A DNA stretch of 64,000 bases from Sediminicoccus sp. KRV36 (lineage in GTDB: Bacteria > Pseudomonadota > Alphaproteobacteria > Acetobacterales > Acetobacteraceae). The translations under genes and the position numbers were made by a program. The stretch spans positions 558,001 through 622,000 of the forward strand of contig NZ_CP085081.1 of assembly GCF_023243115.1 (NCBI RefSeq), given 5' to 3'. The notes under the pieces are model-generated. The model worked only from the letters and a program-made list of their open reading frames with translations. It made no database searches and was not told the origin of the DNA. Each line of letters begins with the position of its first letter. The stretch's first letter is position 1. Below are positions 36,918-46,821 of this stretch, in pieces.

Positions 36918-37976
36918 GTGAACCGACGTTCGCTTCTCGCCCTTGGTACCGCCCTTCCCATGCTGCCCCGCGCGGGCTTCGCCCAGCAGACCACGATCAC
37001 GGGTGCCGGCGCCACCTTCCCCCGCCCGCTCTATGAGCGCTGGTCCCAGGCCGCGCGTGAGCCGCTGAGCGTAACGTTGAACTACCAGTCCATCGGCTCG
37101 GGTGGCGGCATCAACCAGATCACCGCTCGCACGGTGGATTTCGGCGCCTCCGATGCGCCGCTCACCACCGCCCAGCTCACCGAGCGCAAGCTGATGCAAT
37201 TCCCCTCGGTGCTCGGTTCGGTGGTGCTCAGCGCCAATCTGCCCGGTGTGGCGGATAACGCGCTGAAGCTGACGCCCGAGGTCATCGTGGACATCTTCAT
37301 GGGCCGCGTGGCGCGCTGGAATGATCCGCGCCTGGTCGAGCTCAACCGCGACATCCGGCTGCCCAACCTGCCGGTCTCGCCCTGCTATCGCGCCGATGGC
37401 TCGGGCACGACCTGGGTCTTCACCACCTATCTCTCGCGCGTGTCGGAGGCCTGGAAGAATGGTCCGGGTGCCGGCACCGCGATCAGCTGGCCGGCCGGCA
37501 ATGGCGCGCGCGGCAATGAGGGCGTTTCCAACATCATCCGCAACACGCCCGGCGCCATCGGCTATATCGAGAACGCCTATGCCGTCGTGAACCGCATGAC
37601 GACGACGCAGCTGCGCAACAAGGGCGGCCGCTTCATCGCCCCGGAAATGCCGGCCTTCCTCGCCGCCGCCGCCGCGGCCGACTGGACGGTGCCGAATTTC
37701 GCCGCGGATACGATTGACCTGGCCGACCCCGCCGCCTGGCCGATCACCAGCCCGACCTACATCCTGCTGCCGATGGACCCCCCGGCCGACAAGGTTCCCG
37801 GCAGCCGGAACACCATGCGCTTCTTCGACTGGGCCTTCCGCAACGGCAGTGACATCGCGCGCCGCCTGGAATACATCGCCCTGCCGAGCGCTGCGCATGA
37901 TCTGATCCGTGCCGCCTGGGCACAGCAGGTGCGTGACCCTTCGGGCGCGCCCGTCTGGACCGCCCCCGCCGCCTGA
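36918..37976 (+). CDS. pstS: Phosphate ABC transporter substrate-binding protein PstS
   Basis: 352 residues from the GTG at 36918, which sits 5 bases after GGAGA and opens VNRRSLLALGTALPMLPRAGFAQ, a signal peptide (cleavage near AQ). ATGs at 36903/36906 would add 4-5 residues. The mature protein has TITGAGATFPRPLYERW, YQSIGSGGGINQI, VDFGASDAPL and ADGSGTTWVFTTYLSR, the phosphate-binding blocks. It captures inorganic phosphate in the periplasm. First gene of pstSCAB-phoU-phoB. Confidence 0.96.
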   Translation: MNRRSLLALGTALPMLPRAGFAQQTTITGAGATFPRPLYERWSQAAREPLSVTLNYQSIGSGGGINQITARTVDFGASDAPLTTAQLTERKLMQFPSVLGSVVLSANLPGVADNALKLTPEVIVDIFMGRVARWNDPRLVELNRDIRLPNLPVSPCYRADGSGTTWVFTTYLSRVSEAWKNGPGAGTAISWPAGNGARGNEGVSNIIRNTPGAIGYIENAYAVVNRMTTTQLRNKGGRFIAPEMPAFLAAAAAADWTVPNFAADTIDLADPAAWPITSPTYILLPMDPPADKVPGSRNTMRFFDWAFRNGSDIARRLEYIALPSAAHDLIRAAWAQQVRDPSGAPVWTAPAA

Positions 37977-37989
37977 GGCGCTTCCCCCG

Positions 37990-38011
37990 GGGCCAGGCGC
38001 AGGCCTGGCCC
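37990..38011 (+). promoter_or_regulatory. Stem-loop between pstS and pstC
   Basis: GGGCCAGG (37990-37997) pairs with CCTGGCCC (38004-38011), loop of 6. It starts 14 bases after the pstS stop and is followed by ATTGTTCTTCTT, a weak T-rich run. It is a candidate partial terminator or mRNA 3' stabiliser, allowing more PstS than permease, as is common in pst operons. Confidence 0.55.
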
Positions 38012-38037
38012 ATTGTTCTTCTTGCAAGGGTCACCTC

Positions 38038-39000
38038 GTGCAGCAAACGACAACCGCCCCGGCGCGCCGGAGCTCCGGCTCCATGGGCGACCTCGTCTTC
38101 GAATGGATGTGCCGGGGGGCGGGCCTGTTCGTGCTGCTGCTGCTGGGCGGCATCATCGTCACGCTGTTCATCGGCGGGCTGCCGGCCTTCCGGCAATTCG
38201 GTCTCGATTTCCTGGTCAGCACGCGCTGGGACCCGGTGGAAGGGCGCGAGCAATTCGGCGGTGCCGTCGCCATCATCGGTACGCTGATGTCCTCCATCCT
38301 CGCCATCATCTTCGCGGTGCCGGTGGCCTTCGGCATCGCCTTCTTCCTGACCGAGCTGGCGCCGCCGTGGCTGCGGCGCCCCATGGGCACGGCGATCGAG
38401 CTGCTCGCTGCGGTGCCTTCGATCATCTTCGGCATGTGGGGCCTGTTCGTCCTGGTGCCGTTTGTCCAGCGCAACATCCAGCTGCCCTTCGGCGATGCGC
38501 TCAGCGAATTGCCCCTGATCGGCGTGTTGTTCCAGAGCACGAATTTCGCCGGCACCTCCATCTTCGCGGCCTCGCTCGTCCTGGCGATCATGATCCTGCC
38601 CTTCATCGCCGCGACCATGCGCGACGTGTTTGAGCAGGTCCCGCCGGTCTACAAGGAAAGCGCCTACGGGCTCGGCGGTACCCGCTGGGAGGTGATGACC
38701 GGCGTGGTGATCCCCTATACCCGCATCTCCGTCGTGGGCGGCATCATGCTGGGGCTGGGCCGTGCGCTGGGGGAGACCATGGCGGTCACCTTCGTCATCG
38801 GCAATGCCAACCGCATCGCCACCTCCTTCTTCGACCCGACGACGACGATCGCCTCGGTCATCGCCATGGAATTCCCGGAGAGCCTGGCCGGTGGCCTGCA
38901 GCAATCCTCGCTGTTCGCGCTGGGCTTCCTGCTCTTTCTGATCTCCTTCATCGTGCTCGCCTCGTCGCGCTACCTGCTGCGCTCGCGGCTGAAAGGCTGA
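38038..39000 (+). CDS. pstC: Phosphate ABC transporter permease PstC
   Basis: 320 residues from the GTG at 38038 (VQQTTTAPARRSSGSMGDLV); sequence before it is not PstC-like. Membrane segments begin with GAGLFVLLLLGGIIVTLFI. Family features: FLVSTRWDPVEGREQFGGAVAIIGTL, VPSIIFGMWGLFV, PPVYKESAYGLGGTRWEVM (ATPase-docking loop) and GRALGETMAVTFVIGN (diagnostic). It pairs with PstA in the inner membrane. Confidence 0.95.
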   Translation: MQQTTTAPARRSSGSMGDLVFEWMCRGAGLFVLLLLGGIIVTLFIGGLPAFRQFGLDFLVSTRWDPVEGREQFGGAVAIIGTLMSSILAIIFAVPVAFGIAFFLTELAPPWLRRPMGTAIELLAAVPSIIFGMWGLFVLVPFVQRNIQLPFGDALSELPLIGVLFQSTNFAGTSIFAASLVLAIMILPFIAATMRDVFEQVPPVYKESAYGLGGTRWEVMTGVVIPYTRISVVGGIMLGLGRALGETMAVTFVIGNANRIATSFFDPTTTIASVIAMEFPESLAGGLQQSSLFALGFLLFLISFIVLASSRYLLRSRLKG

Positions 39001-39004
39001 GGCC

Positions 39005-39916
39005 ATGAGCGCCACCACCGAGCTTCACGCCATCGCCATGCGGCCGCGCGACGAACGCGCCCGCCGCGCCCGCGGCCGCCGCCGCCATCTGGTGGATCAG
39101 GCCGTTCGCCTCTTCTGCCTGATCGCGACGGCGATCGGCGTCTTTTTCCTCGCCTCCATCCTGATCACGCTGCTGTGGCGCGGCGCGCCGGCGATTGACC
39201 TGACCATCTTCATCACCGATTTCCGGCCCACCACCTATGGGGACCCCGATGCCGAGAAAGGCGGGCTGCTGCACGCCATCCTGGGCAGCTTCGTGCAGGC
39301 CGGCATCGGCGTGACGGTGGGCACGCCCATCGGCATCCTGGTGGGCACCTACCTCGCCGAATATGCCCGCCAGACGGCGCTCGGCAATGCGGTGCGCTTC
39401 GTCTCGGACGTGCTGCTCTCCGCCCCCTCGATCCTGGTGGGCCTCTTCATCTACCAGCTGGTTGTGCTGCCGATGGGGGGCTTCTCCGGGATTGCGGGCG
39501 GGCTGGCGCTGTCCATCATCGTGATCCCTGTAGTGGTGCGCACGACCGAGGACATGCTCTCCCTGATCCCGAACACGCTGCGGGAGGCCGTGGTCGCACT
39601 GGGCGCCCCCAAGTGGAAGATGATCACGCTGGTCGCCTATCGCGCGGCGCTGTCCGGCATGGTGACGGGCATCCTGCTGGCCTTCGCGCGCATCGCCGGC
39701 GAGACGGCGCCGCTGCTGCTGACCAGCTTCGGCAACAACGTCGTCACCTGGGATCTGGGCAAGGCGATGGCGAGCCTGCCGGTGGCGATCTACCAGCAGG
39801 CCAATTCCGGCTTCCCGGACTTGATCGAGATCGCCTGGGCCGGGGCGCTGATGATCACCGTCGGCGTGTTGTTCGTGAACATCATCGCGCGCACGCTGCT
39901 GCGCAAACGCATCTGA
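39005..39916 (+). CDS. pstA: Phosphate ABC transporter permease PstA
   Basis: 303 residues, six membrane segments after an Arg-rich cytoplasmic tail ([11 protein letters not shown]). PstA hallmarks: [44 protein letters not shown], the docking-loop [16 protein letters not shown], and the diagnostic [19 protein letters not shown]. It lies 4 bases after pstC. Confidence 0.96.
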   Translation: MSATTELHAIAMRPRDERARRARGRRRHLVDQAVRLFCLIATAIGVFFLASILITLLWRGAPAIDLTIFITDFRPTTYGDPDAEKGGLLHAILGSFVQAGIGVTVGTPIGILVGTYLAEYARQTALGNAVRFVSDVLLSAPSILVGLFIYQLVVLPMGGFSGIAGGLALSIIVIPVVVRTTEDMLSLIPNTLREAVVALGAPKWKMITLVAYRAALSGMVTGILLAFARIAGETAPLLLTSFGNNVVTWDLGKAMASLPVAIYQQANSGFPDLIEIAWAGALMITVGVLFVNIIARTLLRKRI

Positions 39917-39930
39917 GCAGGGGCAGGCCC

Positions 39931-40773
39931 ATGAATTCCGAAACCCAGACCAACATCGCCACTCCCGGCAGCTTCGGCGGCGTCCAGGTGCGATCCGAGG
40001 CGGCGCTCAACACGGATAACCGCATCACCATCTCCAACCTTGATTTCTACTATGGCCCGACGCTGCCCAAGGCGCTGAAGGGGATCAATCTGAAATTCCC
40101 GAACCGCCAGGTGACGGGCATGATCGGCCCCTCGGGCTGCGGCAAATCCACCCTGCTGCGGGTGATGAACCGCATGTACAGCCTCTATCCCGGGCAGCGC
40201 GCCGAGGGCGAGGTGATGATGGATGGGGTCAATCTGATCGACCCCAAGGTGGACATCAACGAGCTGCGCTCCAAGATCGGCATGGTCTTCCAGAAGCCCA
40301 CGCCCTTCCCGATGACGATCTATGAGAACATCGCCTTCGGCGTGCGCCTGCATGAAAAGCTGTCCAGGGCCGAGATGGATCAGCGGGTGGAATGGGCGCT
40401 GACCCGTGCGGCCATCTGGGGCGAGGTGAAGGACCGGCTGCAGACCAACGCCATGGGCCTTTCGGGCGGCCAGCAGCAGCGCCTCTGTATCGCGCGCTCC
40501 ATCGCGGTGCGCCCCGAGGTGATCCTGTTCGACGAGCCGACCTCGGCGCTCGATCCCATCAGCACCCTCAAGATCGAGGAATTGATTGACGAGTTGAAGC
40601 GCGATTTCACCATCTGCATCGTCACGCACAACATGCAGCAGGCGGCGCGCTGCGCCGATCAGGTGGCCTTCTTCTACCTGGGCGAACTCATCGAGGTGGC
40701 GCCGGCGGCGGAGATGTTCACGGCCCCCAAGCAGCAGAAGACCCAGGATTACATCACCGGCCGGTTCGGCTGA
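39931..40773 (+). CDS. pstB: Phosphate ABC transporter ATP-binding protein PstB
   Basis: 280 residues from the ATG at 39931. Walker [14 protein letters not shown]-loop [19 protein letters not shown], signature [14 protein letters not shown], Walker [14 protein letters not shown] and switch [13 protein letters not shown]. The stretch [19 protein letters not shown] is PstB-specific. An N-terminal leader of about 30 residues precedes the ATPase fold. A longer ORF upstream is antisense/out-of-frame to pstA. Confidence 0.97.
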   Translation: MNSETQTNIATPGSFGGVQVRSEAALNTDNRITISNLDFYYGPTLPKALKGINLKFPNRQVTGMIGPSGCGKSTLLRVMNRMYSLYPGQRAEGEVMMDGVNLIDPKVDINELRSKIGMVFQKPTPFPMTIYENIAFGVRLHEKLSRAEMDQRVEWALTRAAIWGEVKDRLQTNAMGLSGGQQQRLCIARSIAVRPEVILFDEPTSALDPISTLKIEELIDELKRDFTICIVTHNMQQAARCADQVAFFYLGELIEVAPAAEMFTAPKQQKTQDYITGRFG

Positions 40774-40778
40774 GGAGC

Positions 40779-41507
40779 ATGGCCATGCCCAACACGTCCC
40801 CCTCCCATATCGTGAAATCCTACGAAGAGGATCTGAAGCGCCTGCGCGAGATGATCGCGCGCATGGGCGGCCTCGCCGAGCGCCAGGTGGCGGATGCGGC
40901 CGATGCGCTGGTCCGCCGTGACACCAAGCTCGCCAGTGAGGTCGTGGCGCGTGACAAGCTGCTCGATGACATGGAGCGCGATGTCGAGCAGTTCTGCGTG
41001 CGCCTGCTGGCGCTGCGCCAGCCCATGGCGCAGGATCTGCGCCTGATCATCGCCTGCATGAAGATCAGCCAGGATCTGGAGCGCATCGGCGATTACGCGC
41101 GCAATGGCGCGAAGCGCGCCATCGTCGTCTCCCAGCAGCCGATCCTGGGCAGCCTCAATGGCTTTGAGCGGATGGCGGAGCTGGTGCAGGAGAACCTCAA
41201 GGGCGCGATTGACGCGCTGGTCGAGGGCGACAGCGCCATGGCCGATGCCGTCTGGGCGAATGACGAGCCGATTGACGGCATCTACAACGGCATCTTCCGA
41301 GAAATGCTGACCTTCATGATGGAAGATCCGCGCAACATCACCGCCGCCACGCATCTGCTCTTCATCGCGAAGAACATGGAACGCATCGGCGACCACGCGA
41401 CCAACATCGCCGAGCGTGTGCATTTCGCCGTGCTCGGGACTCCACTGACCGAGGATCGCCCCAAGGCGGACAACTCCTCCTCGGCGGTGGTCAATCCGCC
41501 GGCATAA
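40779..41507 (+). CDS. phoU: Phosphate transport regulator PhoU
   Basis: 242 residues; two tandem three-helix PhoU units. The metal/acidic motifs are in ERIGDYARNGAKRA and ERIGDHATNIAERV. PhoU links the Pst transporter to the PhoR kinase and limits phosphate uptake. It begins 5 bases after pstB, with GAGGAG upstream of the ATG at 40779. Confidence 0.96.
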   Translation: MAMPNTSPSHIVKSYEEDLKRLREMIARMGGLAERQVADAADALVRRDTKLASEVVARDKLLDDMERDVEQFCVRLLALRQPMAQDLRLIIACMKISQDLERIGDYARNGAKRAIVVSQQPILGSLNGFERMAELVQENLKGAIDALVEGDSAMADAVWANDEPIDGIYNGIFREMLTFMMEDPRNITAATHLLFIAKNMERIGDHATNIAERVHFAVLGTPLTEDRPKADNSSSAVVNPPA

Positions 41508-41519
41508 GGAGTGAAGGCC

Positions 41520-42236
41520 ATGCCCGAAGGCTTCAACGGGGGCGGCAAGCCCACCATCCTCGTCGTCGAGGATGAGGCGGCGCTGCTCGCCCTGCTGCGC
41601 TACAATCTGGAACGGCAGGGCTTCAACGTCGAGGAAGCGACCGACGGGCAGGAGGCGCTGCTGCGCATCGCCGAAGCCAAGCCGGACCTCGTTCTGCTCG
41701 ACTGGATGCTGCCCGCCATGTCGGGCATCGAGGTCTGCCGGCAGATCCGCCGCCGCCCCGCCACGCGGGACCTGCCCGTCATCATGGTGACCGCCCGCAC
41801 CGAGGACCAGGACGCGGTGCGTGCCCTGGATACCGGCGCTGACGACTATATCGCCAAGCCCTTCGCAGTGGAGGCGCTGCTGGCGCGCATCCGGGCGCTG
41901 CTGCGGCGTTCCTCCAATGTCTCGGCCAAGGGCAGCATCGCCTATCTCGACCTGGCGATGGACCAGGATGCGCATCGCGTCACGCGCAATGGCCGCCCGC
42001 TGCATCTGGGGCCGACCGAGTACCGGCTGCTGGAATTCTTCCTCTCCCACCCGCGCCGCGTCTTCACGCGGGAACAGCTGCTGGACGCGGTCTGGGGGCG
42101 CGATATCCATGTGGAATTGCGCACGGTGGATGTGCATATCCGCCGGCTGCGCAAGGCGATCAACACGGATGGCGAGCTGGACCTGATCCGGACCGTGCGC
42201 TCCGCCGGCTATGCGCTGGACGCGGATAACGGCTGA
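41520..42236 (+). CDS. phoB: Phosphate regulon response regulator PhoB
   Basis: 238 residues, receiver plus winged-helix (OmpR/PhoB class). The phospho-acceptor is D61 in LVLLDWMLPAMSGIEV; the switch Lys is in GADDYIAKPF. The DNA-binding domain contains LGPTEYRLLEFFLSHPRRVF and RTVDVHIRRLRKAI, characteristic of PhoB. The ATG at 41520 follows AAGGAG. The partner kinase phoR is not next to it; upstream of pstS lies the nitrile hydratase operon instead. Confidence 0.94.
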   Translation: MPEGFNGGGKPTILVVEDEAALLALLRYNLERQGFNVEEATDGQEALLRIAEAKPDLVLLDWMLPAMSGIEVCRQIRRRPATRDLPVIMVTARTEDQDAVRALDTGADDYIAKPFAVEALLARIRALLRRSSNVSAKGSIAYLDLAMDQDAHRVTRNGRPLHLGPTEYRLLEFFLSHPRRVFTREQLLDAVWGRDIHVELRTVDVHIRRLRKAINTDGELDLIRTVRSAGYALDADNG

Positions 42237-42366
42237 CCTGCGGCACCCTGGGCGGGCGCCTCCGCCCGGATGGCTGCCTCCCGCCTTGCTGCCCCGCACC
42301 CCGTTGACAGGGGAGCACCCCCGGCCGGACAATCGGGGAAACAGTACCGAGCAGGGGAAGCAGTCC

Positions 42367-44451
42367 ATGGCCGAAGAGCGGTTCGTCGAGCACGCGCGTG
42401 ACGGCGATATTCACATCCTTCGCATCGCCAACCCGCCGGTCAATACGCTGCGGACCGGCGTGCGCGCCGGGCTGCATGCCGGGATCGGCGCGGCCCTCAA
42501 GGAGGGGGCCCGCGCCATTGTCCTGATCGGCGAAGGCCGCCTTTTCTGCGCCGGCGCGGAGATGACCGAATTCAACAAGCCGCGCCAACCCCCCAGCCTT
42601 CCCGAGGTGTTCGACGCGATCGAGAATTGCAAGGTGCCCGTCATCGCCGCCATCCATGGCTCGGCGCTGGGTGGCGGGCTGGAATTGGCACTGGCCTGCC
42701 ATGCGCGCGTGGCGCTGGCCAGCGCGCAGGTCGGCCTGCCCGAGGTGAAGCGCGGCTTCGTGCCCGGCGCCGGCGGCACCCAGCGCCTGCCACGGCTGAT
42801 CGGCCCCGAGGCGGCCCTCAAGATCATCGTGACGGGGGAGCCGATTTCGGCGGCCGAGGCGCTGAAGCTCGGCGCCATCAATGCCGTGGTGGAGGGCCCG
42901 CTGGAGGCTGCCGCGGTGGCCTGGGCGCGCGCCCATGCCGGGGAGAGCTTCACCCTGGCCCGTAAGCGCGAGGACAGGATCAAGGGCGCCGACCTGGCAG
43001 CCTTTGACGCCGCCGCCGCGACCCTGCTGAAGCGCACACGCGGCCAGGAAAGCCCGAAGGGCTGTGTTGCCGCCGTGCGCGCCTCCATCACCCATTCCTT
43101 CGAGGATGGGCTGAACATCGAGCGCGAGCAGTTCCAGAAACTCGTCGCCGGCGAGCAGAGCTTCGCACTGCGCCACATCTTCTTTGGCGAGCGCGAGGCG
43201 GTGCGCGTCCCGGGCCTGCCCGAGGATGTGAAGGGCACGCCCGTGAACAACGCGGTCGTCATCGGCGGCGGCACGATGGGCGGCGGGATCGCGATGAATT
43301 TCGCCAATGCCGGCATCCCCGTCACCATCGTGGAAACCACGCAGGAGGCGCTGGACAAGGGCCTGGCGCGCTGCGAGGCGAATTGGCAGCGCAGCGTCAC
43401 CTCAGGCCGCATGAACCAGGCCGAGTATGAGAAGCGCCGCTCCTTCCTCAAGGGCAGCACCAGCCTGGATGTGGTGAAGGAGGCCGACCTCGTGATCGAG
43501 GCGATCTTCGAGAATATGGACGCGAAGAAGGAGCTTTTCGCCAAGCTGGATAAGCTGGCGCGGCCTGGCGTGGTGCTGGCTTCCAACACCTCCACCCTCT
43601 CCATTGACGAGATCGCCTCGGCCACGTCTCGGCCGGAACTGGTGATCGGGATGCATTTCTTCTCGCCCGCCAATGTCATGCGGCTTTTGGAGAATGTGCG
43701 CGGCGCCAAGACCAACCATGTGGCCATCGCGACGGCGACGGAGGTGGGCAAGCGCATCGCCAAGCTGCCCGTCCTGGTCGGCAATTGCGACGGTTTCGTC
43801 GGCAACCGCATGACCGGCAAGCGCGGCCCCCAGCAGGAGAAATTGTTGCTGGAAGGCGCGCTCCCGCAGGATATCGACCGGGTGATGGAGGCCTATGGCA
43901 TGGCCATGGGGCCTTGTGCCACGGGCGATCTCGCCGGGCTCGATATCGGTGCTGCCGTGCGCAAGGCGCGCGGCACGGTGGCGCCCATCGCCGATGCGCT
44001 GTTCGCCGCCGGCCGCTACGGGCAAAAGACCAGCAAGGGCTGGTACATGTATGACGAAAAGCGCACCCGCATCGTGGACCCCGAGGTGGAGCGCATCATC
44101 CTCGACATCGCCGAGAAGATGCAGGTCCGCCGCCGCAAGATCGAGGATGGCGAAATCCTGGAGCGCATGCTGCTGCCCATGGTGAATGAGGGCGCGCGAA
44201 TCCTGGAGGAGGGCGTGGCCTCCCGCGCCATTGATATCGACGTCATCTTCTGCAACGGCTTCGGCTGGCCCGCATGGCGCGGCGGCCCGATGTTCTGGGC
44301 CGACCGCATCGGCCTCAAGGCCGTGCGCGACAAGCTGGCGCATTACGCCGCCGCGACGAATGATCCCAACATGAAACCCGCCGCGCTGATCGAGACGCTC
44401 GCCGCTTCCGGGGGCAGCTTCGCCACGGGCAGCGCCAAGAGCGCGGCATAA
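42367..44451 (+). CDS. Bifunctional enoyl-CoA hydratase / 3-hydroxyacyl-CoA dehydrogenase
   Basis: 694 residues; performs the second and third steps of beta-oxidation. The N-terminal crotonase part has GRLFCAGAEMTEF and the oxyanion-hole region GSALGGGLELALACHAR, with PEVKRGFVPGAGGTQRLPRL. The dehydrogenase part has the NAD-binding VVIGGGTMGGGIAMNFANAG near residue 298, NTSTLSIDEIAS and GMHFFSPANVMRLLENV. The ATG at 42367 follows AGGGGAAG. Its order with the two acyl-CoA dehydrogenase genes resembles pimF-pimC-pimD of Rhodopseudomonas; FadJ is an alternative label. Confidence 0.9.
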   Translation: MAEERFVEHARDGDIHILRIANPPVNTLRTGVRAGLHAGIGAALKEGARAIVLIGEGRLFCAGAEMTEFNKPRQPPSLPEVFDAIENCKVPVIAAIHGSALGGGLELALACHARVALASAQVGLPEVKRGFVPGAGGTQRLPRLIGPEAALKIIVTGEPISAAEALKLGAINAVVEGPLEAAAVAWARAHAGESFTLARKREDRIKGADLAAFDAAAATLLKRTRGQESPKGCVAAVRASITHSFEDGLNIEREQFQKLVAGEQSFALRHIFFGEREAVRVPGLPEDVKGTPVNNAVVIGGGTMGGGIAMNFANAGIPVTIVETTQEALDKGLARCEANWQRSVTSGRMNQAEYEKRRSFLKGSTSLDVVKEADLVIEAIFENMDAKKELFAKLDKLARPGVVLASNTSTLSIDEIASATSRPELVIGMHFFSPANVMRLLENVRGAKTNHVAIATATEVGKRIAKLPVLVGNCDGFVGNRMTGKRGPQQEKLLLEGALPQDIDRVMEAYGMAMGPCATGDLAGLDIGAAVRKARGTVAPIADALFAAGRYGQKTSKGWYMYDEKRTRIVDPEVERIILDIAEKMQVRRRKIEDGEILERMLLPMVNEGARILEEGVASRAIDIDVIFCNGFGWPAWRGGPMFWADRIGLKAVRDKLAHYAAATNDPNMKPAALIETLAASGGSFATGSAKSAA

Positions 44452-44463
44452 GGAAACTCCGCC

Positions 44464-45666
44464 ATGGAACTCCGTTTCACCGAGACCGAGCTGAACTTCC
44501 GGCAGGAGGTGCGCGATTTCCTCGCCGCTGAATGCCCGCCCGAAACCCGCGCCCATATGGTCGCCGGCAAATCCCCCACCAAGGCGATGGTGGTGGAGTG
44601 GCAGAAGAAGCTGAACGCCCGCGGCTGGGCGGCACCCGAATGGCCGGTCGAGCATGGGGGCCCCGGCTGGTCGCCCGCGCAAAAATACATCTTCCGCGAG
44701 GAGCTGCAGATGTGGCCCGCACCCTCGCCGCTCGGCTTCAACATCAACATGTGCGGCCCGGTCATCATCGAATTCGGCACGCCCGAGCAGAAGGCCCGCT
44801 TCCTGCCGCGCATGCGCAACCTCGATGATTGGTGGTGCCAGGGCTTTTCGGAGCCGGGTGCCGGCTCCGACCTTGCGGGGCTGAAGACCAAGGCCGTTCT
44901 CGAAAACGGCGAGTGGGTGATCAATGGGCAAAAGACCTGGACCACGCTGGCGCAGCATGCCGACTGGATCTTCGTCCTCGCCCGCACCGATTTCGCGGCG
45001 AAGAAGCAGGAGGGAATTTCCTTCCTCCTCGTGGACATGAAGACGCCCGGCATCACGGTGCGCCCGATCATCACGATCGAGGGCGGGCATGAGGTGAATG
45101 AGGTCTTCTTCGACGATGTCCGCGTCCCGGCCGACCAGCTGGTGGGCGAGGTGAACAAGGGCTGGGATTGCGCGAAATTCCTGCTGGGCAATGAGCGCTT
45201 TGGCCAGGCCCGCGTCGGCGCCAGCCGCGAGCGCATTCGCCGCCTGAAGATGATCGCGAGGGACACCATGGATGGCGGCCGCCCGCTGATCGAGGATCCG
45301 GAATTCCGCCGCCAGGTGACGGAGATGGAGATCGAGCTGAAGGCGCTGGAGATGACGGTCATGCGCGTCATCGCGAATGAGACGAAGCGCGCCGGCACCG
45401 GCAAGCCGGACCCCGCGACCTCCGTGCTCAAGATCAAGGGCACCGAGATCCAGCAGGGTGTGTCGGAACTCCTGATGAAGGCCGCCGGCCCCTATGCCTG
45501 GGTGGATGGGGACCCCGATGCCGAGGGCAGCAATGACTGGGATGTGGCGCCCGACTGGGCCTTCGGCCTGGCCGGCGTCTATTTCAACTGGCGCAAGCAG
45601 AGCATCTACGGTGGATCCAACGAGATCCAGCGCAACATCATGGCGAAAGCCTTTCTGGGATTGTGA
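44464..45666 (+). CDS. Acyl-CoA dehydrogenase, large subunit (PimC-like)
   Basis: 400 residues, FAD-dependent dehydrogenation of an acyl-CoA. Typical blocks: WCQGFSEPGAGSDLAGLKT (FAD/substrate region), VINGQKTWTTLAQHADW, VNEVFFDDVRVP and the C-terminal YGGSNEIQRNIMAKAFLGL. An insertion-rich N-terminal domain (AHMVAGKSPTKAMVVEWQKKL) resembles the large subunit of two-component dehydrogenases such as PimC. It lies 12 bases after the bifunctional enzyme gene. Confidence 0.88.
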   Translation: MELRFTETELNFRQEVRDFLAAECPPETRAHMVAGKSPTKAMVVEWQKKLNARGWAAPEWPVEHGGPGWSPAQKYIFREELQMWPAPSPLGFNINMCGPVIIEFGTPEQKARFLPRMRNLDDWWCQGFSEPGAGSDLAGLKTKAVLENGEWVINGQKTWTTLAQHADWIFVLARTDFAAKKQEGISFLLVDMKTPGITVRPIITIEGGHEVNEVFFDDVRVPADQLVGEVNKGWDCAKFLLGNERFGQARVGASRERIRRLKMIARDTMDGGRPLIEDPEFRRQVTEMEIELKALEMTVMRVIANETKRAGTGKPDPATSVLKIKGTEIQQGVSELLMKAAGPYAWVDGDPDAEGSNDWDVAPDWAFGLAGVYFNWRKQSIYGGSNEIQRNIMAKAFLGL

Positions 45667-45672
45667 TGCATC

Positions 45673-46818
45673 ATGGATTTTGATCTCAACGAATCCCAGT
45701 CGCTCCTGCAGGACAGCATCCGCAAGACGCTGACGGCGAAATACGGCTTCGAGAATCGCAAGGCTTACATGGCCAGCGAAACCGGCTGGAGCCGCGAGAT
45801 GTGGGCCCAATACGCCGAGCTGGGTTTGCTGGGCCTGCCCTTCTCGGAAGAGGATGGCGGCTTCGGCGGTGGCCCGGAGGAAACCATGCTGGTGGCCGAG
45901 CAGATGGGCCGGCACATCACGCTGGAACCTTGGTTCAGCACGGTGGTGCTGGGCGGTGGCTTCCTGCGCCATGGTGCCGATGCCGGACTTCGCCAGCAGA
46001 TGGTGGAGGGTGTGGCCGCGGGCCAAACGCTGCTCGCCTTCGCGCAGGTGGAACGCCAGTCCCGCTATGACCTGTTCGACGTGCAGACCACGGCGAAGAA
46101 GGATGGCGCCGGCTGGGTGATCACCGGCCGCAAGGGCATGGTGCTGCATGGCGATACGGCCGATCAGTTTTTCGTGACGGCCCGTGTCTCCGGCGCATCA
46201 CGGGATCACGGCGGTATCGGTGTCTTCGTCGTGCCGGCGACGGCGGAGGGCGTCTCCGTGCGCGGTTTCCGCATGGTGGATGGCAGCCGTGCGGCGGAAG
46301 TGGATTTCACCGCAGCCCGCGCGACCCATGTGCTGGGCGATGCCGAAGGCGGCCTGCCACTGGTGGACCGCGTGGTGGATGAGGCCATCGCCGTGCTGGC
46401 GGCCGAGGCGATCGGCGCCATGGATGTCGTGCACAACATGACGCTCGACTACCTCAAGACGCGCCAGCAATTCGGCCGCGCCATCGGCAGCTTCCAGGCC
46501 TTGCAGCACAAGGCGGCGGATATGCTGGTGGCACTGGAGCAGTCCCGCAGCATGGCCTATTTCGCCACCATGGCGGGGCAGGGGAGCGACCCGGCGGAGC
46601 GCCGGCGCAACATGCATGCGGTCAAGGCGCAGATCGGCCGCTCACAGCGCTTCGTCGGCCAGCAGAGCATCCAGCTGCATGGCGGCATCGCGATGACGAT
46701 GGAATATGGCGCTGGCCATTACTTCAAGCGGCTGACGGTGAATGAGGCGATGTTCGGCGATACCGATCATCACCTGCGCGCCCTGGCCGATGCCGGCGGC
46801 CTGCTCCAGGCCGCCTGA
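45673..46818 (+). CDS. Acyl-CoA dehydrogenase, small subunit (PimD-like)
   Basis: 381 residues. Starts MDFDLNESQSLLQDSIRKTL. It keeps the overall fold but has divergent FAD/substrate motifs: VITGRKGMVLHGDTADQF in place of the ET/STEPGAGSD-type region, LHGGIAMTMEYGAGHYFKRL at the C-terminus. This pattern fits the second subunit of a heteromeric dehydrogenase (PimD, FadE28/29 type) acting on dicarboxylyl- or bulky acyl-CoA. It begins 6 bases after its partner. No thiolase is adjacent. Confidence 0.85.
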   Translation: MDFDLNESQSLLQDSIRKTLTAKYGFENRKAYMASETGWSREMWAQYAELGLLGLPFSEEDGGFGGGPEETMLVAEQMGRHITLEPWFSTVVLGGGFLRHGADAGLRQQMVEGVAAGQTLLAFAQVERQSRYDLFDVQTTAKKDGAGWVITGRKGMVLHGDTADQFFVTARVSGASRDHGGIGVFVVPATAEGVSVRGFRMVDGSRAAEVDFTAARATHVLGDAEGGLPLVDRVVDEAIAVLAAEAIGAMDVVHNMTLDYLKTRQQFGRAIGSFQALQHKAADMLVALEQSRSMAYFATMAGQGSDPAERRRNMHAVKAQIGRSQRFVGQQSIQLHGGIAMTMEYGAGHYFKRLTVNEAMFGDTDHHLRALADAGGLLQAA

Positions 46819-46821
46819 GCC

